Below, piece after piece: positions 45,222-54,364 of a stretch of 64,000 nucleotides of DNA. The DNA lies in assembly GCA_035946615.1 (NCBI GenBank), contig DASYZB010000009.1, positions 1 to 64,000 on the forward strand, given 5' to 3'. This stretch comes from Verrucomicrobiia bacterium (GTDB taxonomy: Bacteria > Verrucomicrobiota > Verrucomicrobiia > Limisphaerales > UBA8199). The position numbers and the translations under genes were made by a program. Positions within the stretch are counted from its first letter, which is position 1, and every line of letters begins with the position of its first letter. The notes under the pieces are model-generated. The model ran no database searches, was not told the DNA's origin, and worked only from the letters and a program-made list of their open reading frames with translations.

Positions 45222-47294
45222 TTAAGCGACTGCGACCGGCTTGGGCGTGGCGTGTTCGTCCAGAACGAGAACGCCGTGGGGTTGGAGGTCGTAATTACCT
45301 GAGAAGTTGTTGCCGGTGAGGAAATCGTGCATGGGTTTATAGAATTGGATGCGCAACGGCGAGGTGTGGTGGTTGAGCAGGAAATAAATCTTGGTCTCCT
45401 CTTTCTGGCGCATGCTCACCTCGATATTATCGGGGACCTTGAGCAGCGGATGGAGATTGCACATCTGGCGCAGCCAAATGATCAAATCGTTATAAAAATG
45501 CTGGTGGCTCATGGTGCCGATATAAACGGCCTTGCCTAACCCATACGTGTGCAGCGTCATGGCGGGGCGGCCAGAATAGAAATCTTTCGAATACGTGGCC
45601 AGAATTTGGCAGTCCTTCGGCTCGATAATGTCGCACCAGAGCCTGGCGGGATGCAGATGGCTGGTCGGGAAAGTGCCTTTAAAGGTGAGGTGATTCTCTT
45701 CGCCCGGGGGCAACTGATCGAATTCAACGACTTCGAGCCCGAACAGGTCGGTCAAGTCGTGGGGATAGCCGGTATCGGGCGCCATGTTGTGTTCATCGAC
45801 CAGACCCGTATTGAAGGTGGCCACCAGCGTCCCGCCGTTTTGAACATAAAGCTTGAGCCGGTCGGCTTCGCCGCCTGAGAGCAGGTGCAGCGAGGGAGCC
45901 AGGACGAGCTTGTATTGGGAAAGGTCGTCGGCCGGGCGCGCGAAATCGACAGCGATATTGCGGTCGTGCAGCGCGGAGTAGAAAAGTTGGATGTGTTCGC
46001 GGAGGTTGAAGAATTTATTGGGCTGGTTGGGTTGCTGGAGCGCCCATTCGTTGTCATGGCTGTAGAGAATGCATACCTCGGCTCGCACGGCAGTGCCCTT
46101 CAATGAAGGCGCCAGCAGTTTCATCTCATCGCCCAACTGCGCTATCTCTTTAAAAACCCGCCCATCCGCCCGCGCGCTGTGGCCCAGGACCGCGCCGTGG
46201 AATTTTTCGGTGCCGAATCGGGGCTGGCGCCACCTGAAAAAGACGATGGCCGTTGCGCCCCTTGAAATCAATTGGTAGGTGAACATCCGCAACACGCCGG
46301 GCCGGACCAAAGAATTGACCTCCTGCCAGGTGACGTTTCCGGCCTTTTGCTCCATCACCCAGAACCCGTTGTCACCGTCCGGGGTGCGAACGCCGGTTTT
46401 CTTAAGCGAGCGGAGCATGTCGATTTCGCACGCCAATTCGGCGGATTTGGCCTTGATAGCGGCGGTGCTCTCGATGGAGACAAAGTCAATGGCCTCAGCT
46501 AAATCGAAGTGATCGAATCGATGCAGGAGAGGGCGCAGGTTGGTGGTGACGGGGCACTTGGGGGTTAATTCGCGCAGGATGTCCGCCTGCATTCGGGCGA
46601 ATTGCACGATGGTATCGCTGCAAAAGCGGCACCAATCCAGCACCAGGGCAGGGTTATGGAAGGTCGGGGCGGCCATGGGCATGGGGACGTGGTCGAAGCT
46701 CGAGACGACCTGGCCCCAGTGGCGCAGGCCCATCAACTCGTTCAGCCGCTCGACCGTCTGGTATTTGGCCTCGAGCCAGCCGTGCCAGTCACGCCGCGTG
46801 TCCTCATTGAAAGATGCCTCGGTGAAATTGCCGCCCAGGCCATTGTCGATCTGCCAGGCGATGAGCTGTGGATGTTGTCCCAATGCTGCAGCCATTTGCT
46901 GCACAATGCGCTTCGAACAATTCCAAAAATTATCGCTGTTAAGACAAACCGCCCGGCGTGTGCCTTCGTGTTTCCTGAGCCCCTGTTCGTCAATTGGCAG
47001 GATTTCAGGGTACTTCCGCGCCATCCAGAGGGGAGGGGCCGCAGTGGGCGTGGCCAGGACGACTTTGATGTCCGCTTTGGCCAGGATATCCATCACGCGT
47101 TTGAGCCATGCGAAATCATACTTGCCCTCCTGCGGCTCGCACAGACCCCACGTGAATTCCCCGATGCGCACGACGTTTATCCCGGCGCTTTGCATAAGGG
47201 CCACATCACGCTGCCACGTCAGCTCAGGATTGTCTGCGGTGCCTCCGTAGGGGTAAACCCATTGTTCGGGATGATAATCGACGCCGAAATACAT
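45222..47294 (-). CDS. GH42-type beta-galactosidase-like protein with altered acid/base position
   Basis: About 690 residues from the ATG at 47292-47294 (MYFGVDYHPEQWVYPYGG), the conserved GH42 opening. The barrel continues INVVRIGEFTWGLCEPQEGKYDF and LIAWQIDNGLGG; in characterised GH42 enzymes the last Asn is followed by the acid/base Glu, here Gly152. The nucleophile is kept (Glu315 in FWVMEQKAG). A trimerisation domain (KLVLAPSLHLLSGGEADRLKLYVQNGGTLV) and a C-terminal beta domain follow. There is no signal peptide, so it is cytoplasmic. It precedes dciA and is divergent from a lactonase-type gene. It may be a distinct GH42 subgroup. Confidence 0.88.
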   Translation of the reverse strand: MYFGVDYHPEQWVYPYGGTADNPELTWQRDVALMQSAGINVVRIGEFTWGLCEPQEGKYDFAWLKRVMDILAKADIKVVLATPTAAPPLWMARKYPEILPIDEQGLRKHEGTRRAVCLNSDNFWNCSKRIVQQMAAALGQHPQLIAWQIDNGLGGNFTEASFNEDTRRDWHGWLEAKYQTVERLNELMGLRHWGQVVSSFDHVPMPMAAPTFHNPALVLDWCRFCSDTIVQFARMQADILRELTPKCPVTTNLRPLLHRFDHFDLAEAIDFVSIESTAAIKAKSAELACEIDMLRSLKKTGVRTPDGDNGFWVMEQKAGNVTWQEVNSLVRPGVLRMFTYQLISRGATAIVFFRWRQPRFGTEKFHGAVLGHSARADGRVFKEIAQLGDEMKLLAPSLKGTAVRAEVCILYSHDNEWALQQPNQPNKFFNLREHIQLFYSALHDRNIAVDFARPADDLSQYKLVLAPSLHLLSGGEADRLKLYVQNGGTLVATFNTGLVDEHNMAPDTGYPHDLTDLFGLEVVEFDQLPPGEENHLTFKGTFPTSHLHPARLWCDIIEPKDCQILATYSKDFYSGRPAMTLHTYGLGKAVYIGTMSHQHFYNDLIIWLRQMCNLHPLLKVPDNIEVSMRQKEETKIYFLLNHHTSPLRIQFYKPMHDFLTGNNFSGNYDLQPHGVLVLDEHATPKPVAVA

Positions 47295-47405
47295 AGCTCT
47301 GTTCTTTCGCGTGCGGCCTTGTTCTAATGTAAATTGAATTCCGCTCTCCTGCAATGCAAAACTTGCGCGCTTGAAAAAAGATTGGGAATCGGGTCTTTTG
47401 CAGGG

Positions 47406-48578
47406 GTGAACACTTCGCGAGCACTTTGCCGGCTTTGCCTTGTGGCGGCCGCCCTCTTAATCCACTGTGAGATCGTGGAAGCACAATCCGGCGGTTCTGA
47501 GTTGGTTTTTATCGGCACCTACACCGGCGCCAAAAGTCAGGGCATTTATTTAACTCACCTCGACCCGGCCTCCGGCAGGTTGGGCCCCCTGGAATTGGCC
47601 GCAAAAACCGAGAATCCCACTTTCCTGGCGCTGCATCCCAACCGGCGATTTCTTTACGCTGCAAATGAAATTGATAATTTTGGCGGCCAACGCTCCGGTG
47701 CGGTCAGCGGATTCCGCATCGACCCGCAGAGTGGGAAGCTGACACTGCTGGGCCAGCAACCTTCGGGTGGGGGCGGGCCTTGTCATTTGGCGGTCGATGG
47801 TGCAGGCCGCTGCGTGCTGGTGGCCAATTATGGCAGCGGGAGCCTGGCCGTTCTTGGATTGGGTGATGATGGCAGCCTGGACCCGCCCAGCAGCGTCCTC
47901 CAACACCACGGTTCGAGCGTCAACCCCCAACGCCAGGCCGGGCCGCATGCCCATTTCATCACCACCGACCCTGCCAACCGCTTTGCGCTCGCTTGCGACC
48001 TGGGGTTGGATAAGGTCTTTATTTATCGGCTTAACATTCCTGCGGCTGATGGCACTCCTGGACTGACTACGAATGATCCCCCTTGGCTGCAGGTTAAACC
48101 CGGGTCTGGTCCACGGCATTTGGCTTTTCACCCGAACGGAAGGTTTGTGTATCTCATCAGCGAGCTGGGCTGCACGCTGACGGCGTGTTCTTACGATGCA
48201 AAGCGAGGGGCGCTCGATAAGGTGCAGGTCGTCTCGACCCTTCCGGAGGGATTCAAAGGAGACAACATCTCCGCAGAAGTGCAGGTCCATCCTTCCGGTC
48301 GATTCGTCTATGGGTCGAACCGAGGCGATGACAGCATCGTGGTATTTGCCATCGACCCAAACAGCGGCAAGTTGAGCTTCATTCAGCGAGTATCGACCCA
48401 GGGCAAGACACCACGCCATTTTGCCTTCGACACCACCGGCCAATGGTTGCTGTGCGAAGACCAGGATTCGGACCGGGTGGTTGAATTCGCGGTCGATGCC
48501 GCAACGGGGCGCCTGACGCCCACCGGCCAAACCCTGCAGGTGGGTGCGCCGGTTTGCGCGGTATTCCTTTCAGAGTAG
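47406..48578 (+). CDS. Lactonase family (YkgB/PGL-like) beta-propeller, probably exported
   Basis: About 390 residues from the GTG at 47406, which yields a signal-like segment (LCRLCLVAAALLIHCEIVEA); a TTG at 47334 is a less likely start. The propeller has the lactonase family text VFIGTYTGAKSQGIYLTHLDPASG, NPTFLALHPNRRFLYAANE, GGGPCHLAVDGAGRCVLVANYGSGSL, QAGPHAHFITTDPANRFAL and RHFAFDTTGQWLLCEDQDSD. Relatives hydrolyse 6-phosphogluconolactone, but with export predicted it is more likely to act on other sugar lactones. It is divergent from the GH42 gene (111 bases). Confidence 0.88.
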   Translation: MNTSRALCRLCLVAAALLIHCEIVEAQSGGSELVFIGTYTGAKSQGIYLTHLDPASGRLGPLELAAKTENPTFLALHPNRRFLYAANEIDNFGGQRSGAVSGFRIDPQSGKLTLLGQQPSGGGGPCHLAVDGAGRCVLVANYGSGSLAVLGLGDDGSLDPPSSVLQHHGSSVNPQRQAGPHAHFITTDPANRFALACDLGLDKVFIYRLNIPAADGTPGLTTNDPPWLQVKPGSGPRHLAFHPNGRFVYLISELGCTLTACSYDAKRGALDKVQVVSTLPEGFKGDNISAEVQVHPSGRFVYGSNRGDDSIVVFAIDPNSGKLSFIQRVSTQGKTPRHFAFDTTGQWLLCEDQDSDRVVEFAVDAATGRLTPTGQTLQVGAPVCAVFLSE

Positions 48579-48648
48579 GCTATGCGAGCCTCTTTTTTTT
48601 CGTCCGTTGCTCAATATTGAGTTGGAGCGCGAAACGCGAGCATTCCTC

Positions 48649-50025
48649 ATGCGAATAACCAACCTCAATCCAGCCAGCGACATCGGCGCTTCGGGGTGGT
48701 TAGTCGAGTTCGAGGGCCACCGCTTGCTGATGGATGCCGGGGTGCATCCAAAACGCGAGGGCCGAGCCAGCCTCCCCTTGTATGACCTGGCCAAAAACCA
48801 GGAACTGGACGCCATCGCTATCTCCCATTGCCACCACGATCACGTCGGCTCACTGCCAGTTGCTCTGCGTTACTTTCCCCATGCCCATGTGATGATGAGC
48901 GAGCTGAGCTATTTCCTCGCCGACCGCGTTTTACACAACTCGGTCAATGTCATGACCCGCCAGCGCGATGAGCTTGGGATAAAGGAATACCCGCTCTTCA
49001 GCCACGACGAGGTGGACGACATTGAGCCGCTATTCCAAGGGTTCAAATACAATCGGGAAATCGATTGGGCCGCCTTTCACAAATTCCGCGCCGGATTCCT
49101 CTCGCCCACAGTTGAATTCTTCGATGCAGGCCACGCCCTCGGTTCGGCCGGTCTGATGGTCCGCGGCCAAAAAGAATCTCTCTTTTACACTGGAGATGTC
49201 TGTTTTCATGACCAGACGATCTTAAAGGCGGCGCGGTTTGAGGATGTAAAGGCCGGCGTGCTGTTAATGGAAACGACGCGTGGGAGCCGTTCCGTGCCTC
49301 CGGGCTTCACACGCGCGGGCGAGGTCGAGCGGCTCACTCGGTCCATCCAGAGGGTCTTGGCCAGAAGGGGGTCGGTCCTCATGCCGACCTTTGCCCTGGG
49401 GCGCACCCAGGAAATTCTGGCGCTGTTGGCGCTGTTGATGGGCGAAGGCAAACTCAAGCCCCAACCGATTTATATTGGCGGGTTGGGCCGGGTCTTCACC
49501 GAGATTTACGATTTGGAATCGCACCGCACACACCGGCAGTACCCCAACCTGCAATTGCGCGAGGCGCTTAACCTCGTCGTGCTCGAACAAGGCCAAGCCC
49601 AGAAAATGCGCTTGGGCGGCGGCAGGATTTTCGTCATCACTGCCGGGATGATGAGCGAAAACACGGCTGCCCACGATCTAGCCTTGCGCATGATTGGCGA
49701 TGAGCAACAGGCGATTCTCTTCGTCGGCTACGCGGACCCGGACACACCTGCTGGCCGGCTGCGCGCAGCCAAACAGGGCGAGACTTTCCTGTTCAGTCCA
49801 AGTGGCGGCGAGGTCACCAGGCGCTGCGAGGTCGAGGACTTTGACCTGACCGCCCACGCTAATCGCGAGGAATTGCTCGATTTTGTCGGCCAAGTCGAGC
49901 CCCATGCGGTGCTTTTGTGCCATGGCGAAGATGATTCGCGCGCCTGGTTCGAGGAACAAATCCGGCAGCGTTCCCCAAAAATCCAAGTGTTCCAACCGAA
50001 ACCCGGCGAAACAATCGAGGTTTGA
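48649..50025 (+). CDS. Beta-CASP metallo-beta-lactamase fold RNase-like protein
   Basis: About 458 residues from the ATG at 48649. The metal motif is HCHHDH (residues 60-65, in AISHCHHDHVGSLP); later metal ligands lie in DAGHALGSAGLMV and YTGDVCFHDQ. The beta-CASP insert has RGSVLMPTFALGRTQEILALL and VITAGMMSE, followed by LTAHANREELLDFV and the final His in AVLLCHGEDD. This arrangement matches CPSF73/RNase J-like RNA-processing nucleases; no KH domain is fused. It follows the lactonase gene by 70 bases. Confidence 0.92.
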   Translation: MRITNLNPASDIGASGWLVEFEGHRLLMDAGVHPKREGRASLPLYDLAKNQELDAIAISHCHHDHVGSLPVALRYFPHAHVMMSELSYFLADRVLHNSVNVMTRQRDELGIKEYPLFSHDEVDDIEPLFQGFKYNREIDWAAFHKFRAGFLSPTVEFFDAGHALGSAGLMVRGQKESLFYTGDVCFHDQTILKAARFEDVKAGVLLMETTRGSRSVPPGFTRAGEVERLTRSIQRVLARRGSVLMPTFALGRTQEILALLALLMGEGKLKPQPIYIGGLGRVFTEIYDLESHRTHRQYPNLQLREALNLVVLEQGQAQKMRLGGGRIFVITAGMMSENTAAHDLALRMIGDEQQAILFVGYADPDTPAGRLRAAKQGETFLFSPSGGEVTRRCEVEDFDLTAHANREELLDFVGQVEPHAVLLCHGEDDSRAWFEEQIRQRSPKIQVFQPKPGETIEV

Positions 50026-50033
50026 ATCCCGCG

Positions 50034-50486
50034 CTATGCCTGGCCGCCGAAGGAAACAAAGTCGTCCAGGTCCAGCAGGTCGAACCAGGTCACAATATCC
50101 TCCCGCTTCGGACCGGCTTTAGCCTGGATGCCCTGAAAGAATTCTCTCGATTCCGTATCACCCGGCGCGCGCTGCTCGACGTACTCCGTCCAGGCCCTGA
50201 TTTCCGCCTCGGTCCTTTTGATCCGGGCGCTCTTCTGAATCCATTCGAGGATTTCCCCGTCTCCTTTGCCGGCGGCGAGTTGCTCCTTGAGTTGGTCCGG
50301 ATCGATGCCGGCATACTCGAGGAATCTTTGGTCGCTCGGGCAATTGTAATGGTACTCCCCATTCTTCCCCGCGATGGTCGCTCGCCCTTTATCGAGCATC
50401 CGAGGCAGAATAGCGTAACCGCCCAGTCTCACGCGCGGACTCCGCGGGGGTTTCTGTGTTAAATCAGGAGCATTCTTCAAAGCCAT
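50034..50486 (-). CDS. DUF5069 domain-containing protein
   Basis: About 150 residues from the ATG at 50484-50486 (MALKNAPDLTQKPPRSPRVRLGGYAILPRML), the conserved start of DUF5069; a longer open frame upstream lacks family text. GGAAAGGG lies 8-15 bases before the ATG. Further core text is KGRATIAGKNGEYHYNCPSDQRFLEYAGID. No known activity. It overlaps nothing and lies tail to tail with the beta-CASP gene, 8 bases apart. Confidence 0.9.
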   Translation of the reverse strand: MALKNAPDLTQKPPRSPRVRLGGYAILPRMLDKGRATIAGKNGEYHYNCPSDQRFLEYAGIDPDQLKEQLAAGKGDGEILEWIQKSARIKRTEAEIRAWTEYVEQRAPGDTESREFFQGIQAKAGPKREDIVTWFDLLDLDDFVSFGGQA

Positions 50487-50687
50487 AGTTTTTCCCTTTC
50501 CAGTGTAACGGCCATTAGTGTTCATTTCCGGCCCGCGCCGGAAATAATCCCGTAAAATGCAGTCTGCCCGGCAAAATGCAAGTGACTGCAGAAGGATTTT
50601 GGAGTGCGCCGGCGAAGCGCAGCGACGAGTCAGATTTGCTGCTAACCCAAAGCGGCGTCGTGCTTCCCTTGCCGCCACACTTCAAAC
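50487..50687. repeat. Intergenic hairpin and GGAGTGCGCC repeat-like motif
   Basis: A perfect stem TTTCCGGC/GCCGGAAA (50525-50544) lies upstream of the DUF5069 start. ATTTTGGAGTGCGCCGGCGAAGC near 50594-50616 resembles a motif that recurs in intergenic DNA of this bacterial group. No gene is seen in the 201 bases. Confidence 0.45.
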
Positions 50688-53009
50688 TCACTCGTAGATT
50701 TCGTAAATAACGCCGTCCAAAACAAATTGGAGGTTTTGCCCCAACGCCAGCCAGGACGCCGCTTGCGGGTGGTTGCCCAGAAAATCAAAATATTCACGGG
50801 ACCCGAATTGGAGCCGGATATGCCGCGCCTGGGGAAAGTTTTGAACGATGGAATCGACCCAGCCGCTCTCGTTTCGGAAGAAGGTCCTGCCGGCGACAAA
50901 TCGGCTCTGTTGAGCAGAGTCAACCCGCGGCGTCTGGCTGGAATCTGCGGTTGAACTGAGAGCCGGTCCTCCCGGAGCAAGCCCATACCGGCGTTGGAAT
51001 GCTTGTCCTGCGAGCATTTGGGCAGGGGCGGCGGCATCGGCCATTTTAAGGGCCAGACTGGACTGAGCGCTGGCGACACCCGCATCGCCGCTTTGCTCTC
51101 GTGTGAACGTCTGCCAACTCCGCGCCGCATCCTGGCGCGCTTCAGGGTCCTTGCCAAACTCCTGCAGCAAGCGCAGCGGTGAGGGGACATCACGGCGGCT
51201 TTCATCTTCTGCTATCAAGTAGGCCGTATAAGGCGTAACGATTCCATACTTGCGCGCCAATTGCGTCACCTCATCCCGCAACTCGGAATTCTCGCCGTGA
51301 AGCCGAATCTCATCGAGCAAATAACCAACGCGGCGGGTCGCCCATAGGCGTGGAATGAAATCATTGCCGGAATTCTCTTGCGGGAAATTGCCTTCATAAG
51401 TGAATTTCCGCACCGCGCCATTGACAGTCCCTTCGAGGAGCATGGCTGAATCGCCATGGCCTGAGTAGCGCCCCACCAGAACCAGTTGCTCGCCTTTGAA
51501 CAGGTCAGGCAATGGTGACGGATAAAGCTGTTTGGTCTGCAGGCCGCCCGTGAACTGCAGCGCCGGGTTGGTCAGCACCGGTTCCTTTACCTTTTCAAAA
51601 AATGCCGACAGTTTGAATTCCAGGTCTTCCTCGGGCAGGACGTACTGGCTGGCGCCGCGCGTTTCCTCGGTTATCTGATCGAGCAAATGCGCATTCACGT
51701 CCGTCCCAATTCCGAAACAAAAAATGCGCGCCTTACCGGTGTCTTCGTCTTTGACATTGGTCAGGATTTGCCCTTCGTCGGTCGTCCCGATGGTGGGCCG
51801 GCCATCGGTCAGGAAGATCACCCTGAACGGGCGGTCTCCGGCGCCCTTGCTCGATTGCAGGCCAAGCGCTTGCTTCAGGGCGTCATCGATGTCCGTCGCC
51901 CCGATGGCTTTGAGGTCTTTGACAAACTCTTCTGCTCGCGTCCGGTTTTTCGCGTTCGCTTCGACCAACGAATTAAACAGCGGCTCAATGTCTGTCGAAA
52001 ATCGGATGAGTTCGAATCGATCACCGTCGTTGAGGTTTTCGACGCAGAATTCGAGGGCCTTTTTTGCCTGCTCGATCTTTTTGCCGGCCATTGAGCCGGA
52101 GGTGTCGAGCGCAAACACCACATCCTTGTTCACAATGCGTCTGTCTTTGGTATCGATGCCGGGCGAGGCCAGCAGCAGAAAATAGCCGTCCTCTCCTGCG
52201 CACTTATGAGTCAGCAAATTCAAGCCCAGTTCACCCCTCTCCGGCGCAAAGTAGAGGGCCAAATCAGCTTCGGGGAGCACATCGGTGGCCTCATACCCCA
52301 CCGTCGCGCGGTTAGGTCCGTTTCGTTTCACCTCGATCTTGTGGCTGGGTGAATAGACGGTTTTCAGCGGGCGCCTGGTCTCCAAATCCACCTTCACGCT
52401 GACCGTTGGAATGGGGCGGCAGGAGAACTTGTCCGCGCTCAGTGGCAGCAGAAAACTGACCAGGCCGTTGTCGGACTTCAATAGTTGTGTGTACGAGAGG
52501 GTAATGCGCTTTTTACTGTTCGGCTCGATTGGGAAGATGCGGACCTTAAAGACGTCCTGGTTGGCATATTCGAGCAGGGCGGGGTCACGCAGTTTGCGCA
52601 CAATCTCCTCGTAAATGTGTCGGGCCTTGCCGGCGGGCAGGAGTTCGGCTTCGACCTGTCTGCCATCAATTTCCATGGTAAACTTGTCAAGCTGCGCTCC
52701 CTTGGGGATTGGGAATACAAATGTGCCTTCGAGTCGCGCGTTATTGGGGTTATAAAACTCCTCATCCACTATCGTGACGGCGACCTGGTCGATGATGTGA
52801 GTGTTGGCCTTCACATAATCCACTTGCAGTGGCGCAAACACGTGCGGCTGCGGCCAATGCCACGGCGGCGAGGGAGGGGGAAGAGGGTGTGGCGGGACGG
52901 GTCCCGGCCACAAGGAGGAGTCCTCGATTATGATCAGGCCGGCGGCCAATGACGCGGTAATCGCGCACAGAAACCCGACCAGAACAGAAAATAGAATGCA
53001 CCGTTTCAT
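50688..53009 (-). CDS. VIT and von Willebrand factor A domain protein, exported
   Basis: 773 residues. A signal peptide (ILFSVLVGFLCAITASLAAG) and a proline-rich stretch precede the VIT domain (VTIVDEEFYNPNNARLEGTFVFPIPKGAQLDKF ... VRIFPIEPNSKKRITLSYTQLL), then a vWA domain with the MIDAS start DVVFALDTSGSMAGKK, the Thr in AIGATDIDDA and the Asp in FLTDGRPTIG. About 270 more residues follow, partly helical. Such proteins bind metals and partners at the cell surface; inter-alpha-trypsin-inhibitor heavy-chain-like architecture. It precedes the DUF5069 gene on the minus strand. Confidence 0.92.
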   Translation of the reverse strand: MKRCILFSVLVGFLCAITASLAAGLIIIEDSSLWPGPVPPHPLPPPSPPWHWPQPHVFAPLQVDYVKANTHIIDQVAVTIVDEEFYNPNNARLEGTFVFPIPKGAQLDKFTMEIDGRQVEAELLPAGKARHIYEEIVRKLRDPALLEYANQDVFKVRIFPIEPNSKKRITLSYTQLLKSDNGLVSFLLPLSADKFSCRPIPTVSVKVDLETRRPLKTVYSPSHKIEVKRNGPNRATVGYEATDVLPEADLALYFAPERGELGLNLLTHKCAGEDGYFLLLASPGIDTKDRRIVNKDVVFALDTSGSMAGKKIEQAKKALEFCVENLNDGDRFELIRFSTDIEPLFNSLVEANAKNRTRAEEFVKDLKAIGATDIDDALKQALGLQSSKGAGDRPFRVIFLTDGRPTIGTTDEGQILTNVKDEDTGKARIFCFGIGTDVNAHLLDQITEETRGASQYVLPEEDLEFKLSAFFEKVKEPVLTNPALQFTGGLQTKQLYPSPLPDLFKGEQLVLVGRYSGHGDSAMLLEGTVNGAVRKFTYEGNFPQENSGNDFIPRLWATRRVGYLLDEIRLHGENSELRDEVTQLARKYGIVTPYTAYLIAEDESRRDVPSPLRLLQEFGKDPEARQDAARSWQTFTREQSGDAGVASAQSSLALKMADAAAPAQMLAGQAFQRRYGLAPGGPALSSTADSSQTPRVDSAQQSRFVAGRTFFRNESGWVDSIVQNFPQARHIRLQFGSREYFDFLGNHPQAASWLALGQNLQFVLDGVIYEIYE

Positions 53010-53182
53010 ACCCGATTAGACGGAAGTCCTCAATTATTGCTCCCGTTCTTCCGCGCGGCCAGGACCTTGCCTCCACCCTCTGGCGCCGACACCCGCGCTC
53101 CTTTGCCATGCGCCACGCCCGGCGGTGGTGAAGTTTGCCTCTGGACAGTTGCGCCCGGAATTTGAATATTATGAGGCTGGCA

Positions 53183-54130
53183 ATGGCTACTACCTCCTTT
53201 ACGAAAAAAACGCTTGGGTTGGAAACCGCCGAGCCGGCGGTCACTCCGCCGCCGGCCACCAGCAATGCCGGGTTTGCGAAAAAACCCAAACTTGCTGCCG
53301 CCAAATCAAAAAAACGCGAAATCCCGGAAGGTCTGTGGACTAAATGTCCCAAGTGCAGCACGATGGTTTTCGACAAGGAATTGGACGAGAACCTCAAGGT
53401 CTGTACCCATTGCCAGCATCATTTCCCCATCAGCTCGCGCGAGCGCATCCATTCCCTGGTCGAGACCTGCACGTTCGAAGAAATGGACGCGGACATGACC
53501 AGCGTGGACGTTTTAAACTTTACCGGTGTGGCCTCCTATACGGTGAAGCTTGAGGAATATCAGAAATCGACCGGGCTCAAAGATGCCATCATCACGGGCC
53601 TGGGCAAGATTGGGGAGCAGCGGGTTGGGCTGGGGGTGATGGATTTCAGTTTTCTGGGCGGCTCAATGGGCTCGGTGGTTGGCGAGAAACTGGCCCGTCT
53701 GATCGAGCGGGCGACCGAAAAGGGCCTGCCGCTGATCATCACATCCACCAGCGGCGGGGCTCGCATGTATGAAGGAATGTTCAGCCTGATGCAGATGGCC
53801 AAAACCTGTGCCGCCCTGGCTTATCATGCCAGCGCTCGGCTTCCCTATATCAGTGTCTTGACCCACCCCACAACCGCAGGCGTGATGGCCAGCTACGCCA
53901 GCGTGGGGGACTTAATCCTGGCCGAGCCTGGGGCAATGATCGGCTTTGCCGGCCCGCGAGTGATTAAGGACACGACCCAGGCAGAACTGCCTCCTGGATT
54001 TCAGACGGCGGAATTCCTGCTTGAACACGGCCTCATTGACGCCATTGTGCCCCGCAAAGAGCTTAAGGCGCGCCTTGTCGAATACCTGAGCTACCTGACC
54101 AGCGGCCAAAAGCGTGCAGCCGCCGGTTAG
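53183..54130 (+). CDS. accD: Acetyl-CoA carboxylase, carboxyltransferase subunit beta
   Basis: About 315 residues from the ATG at 53183 (MATTSFTKKTLGLETAEP); Met13 of the longer frame is also possible. A zinc ribbon has C55-C58 (CPKC) and C74-C77 (CTHC). The carboxyltransferase core follows: AIITGLGKIGEQRVGLGVMDFSFLGGSMGSVVGEKL, ITSTSGGARMYEGMFSLMQM and TTAGVMASYASVGDLILAEPGAMIGFAGPRVI. It works with AccA to transfer CO2 to acetyl-CoA for fatty-acid synthesis. accA is not nearby. The A/P/K-rich first 45 residues are longer than usual and look disordered. Confidence 0.96.
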   Translation: MATTSFTKKTLGLETAEPAVTPPPATSNAGFAKKPKLAAAKSKKREIPEGLWTKCPKCSTMVFDKELDENLKVCTHCQHHFPISSRERIHSLVETCTFEEMDADMTSVDVLNFTGVASYTVKLEEYQKSTGLKDAIITGLGKIGEQRVGLGVMDFSFLGGSMGSVVGEKLARLIERATEKGLPLIITSTSGGARMYEGMFSLMQMAKTCAALAYHASARLPYISVLTHPTTAGVMASYASVGDLILAEPGAMIGFAGPRVIKDTTQAELPPGFQTAEFLLEHGLIDAIVPRKELKARLVEYLSYLTSGQKRAAAG

Positions 54131-54364
54131 TTGGAATAAAACCGAGCGAGGCGTGGCCTCAGACCGTGGCTCGGGCATCTTGCCCGAGTCCCCACGCGAG
54201 ATGCAGGTGCCACGGCCAAAACTTGACCTGACAGCAATGACTTTCATTGTTCAAGGAGCCTAGGTAAGGTAAGAACCCCATAGAGAAAACGGCTGTTGCG
54301 GGGTTCGTTGATGCGGGACAAGGAGGCAACCGGCGGTGCTGTCTAAACTCAAGGAGACAAGCGT
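54131..54364. repeat. Intergenic region with palindromic repeat and leader hairpin
   Basis: CTCGGGC-ATCTT-GCCCGAG (54171-54189) is a perfect 7-pair hairpin inside a wider CCGTGGC/GCCACGG inverted pair, typical of dispersed repeats in this group. Further on GAACCCC (54273-54279) pairs with GGGGTTC (54300-54306). AAGGAG lies 9 bases before the ATG at 54365. Confidence 0.55.

Noticed and set aside
21587-48578. gnd plus the lactonase-type gene as a pentose phosphate set
   Set aside because: They lie 26 kb apart and the lactonase-type protein seems exported, so a shared cytoplasmic pathway is not supported.
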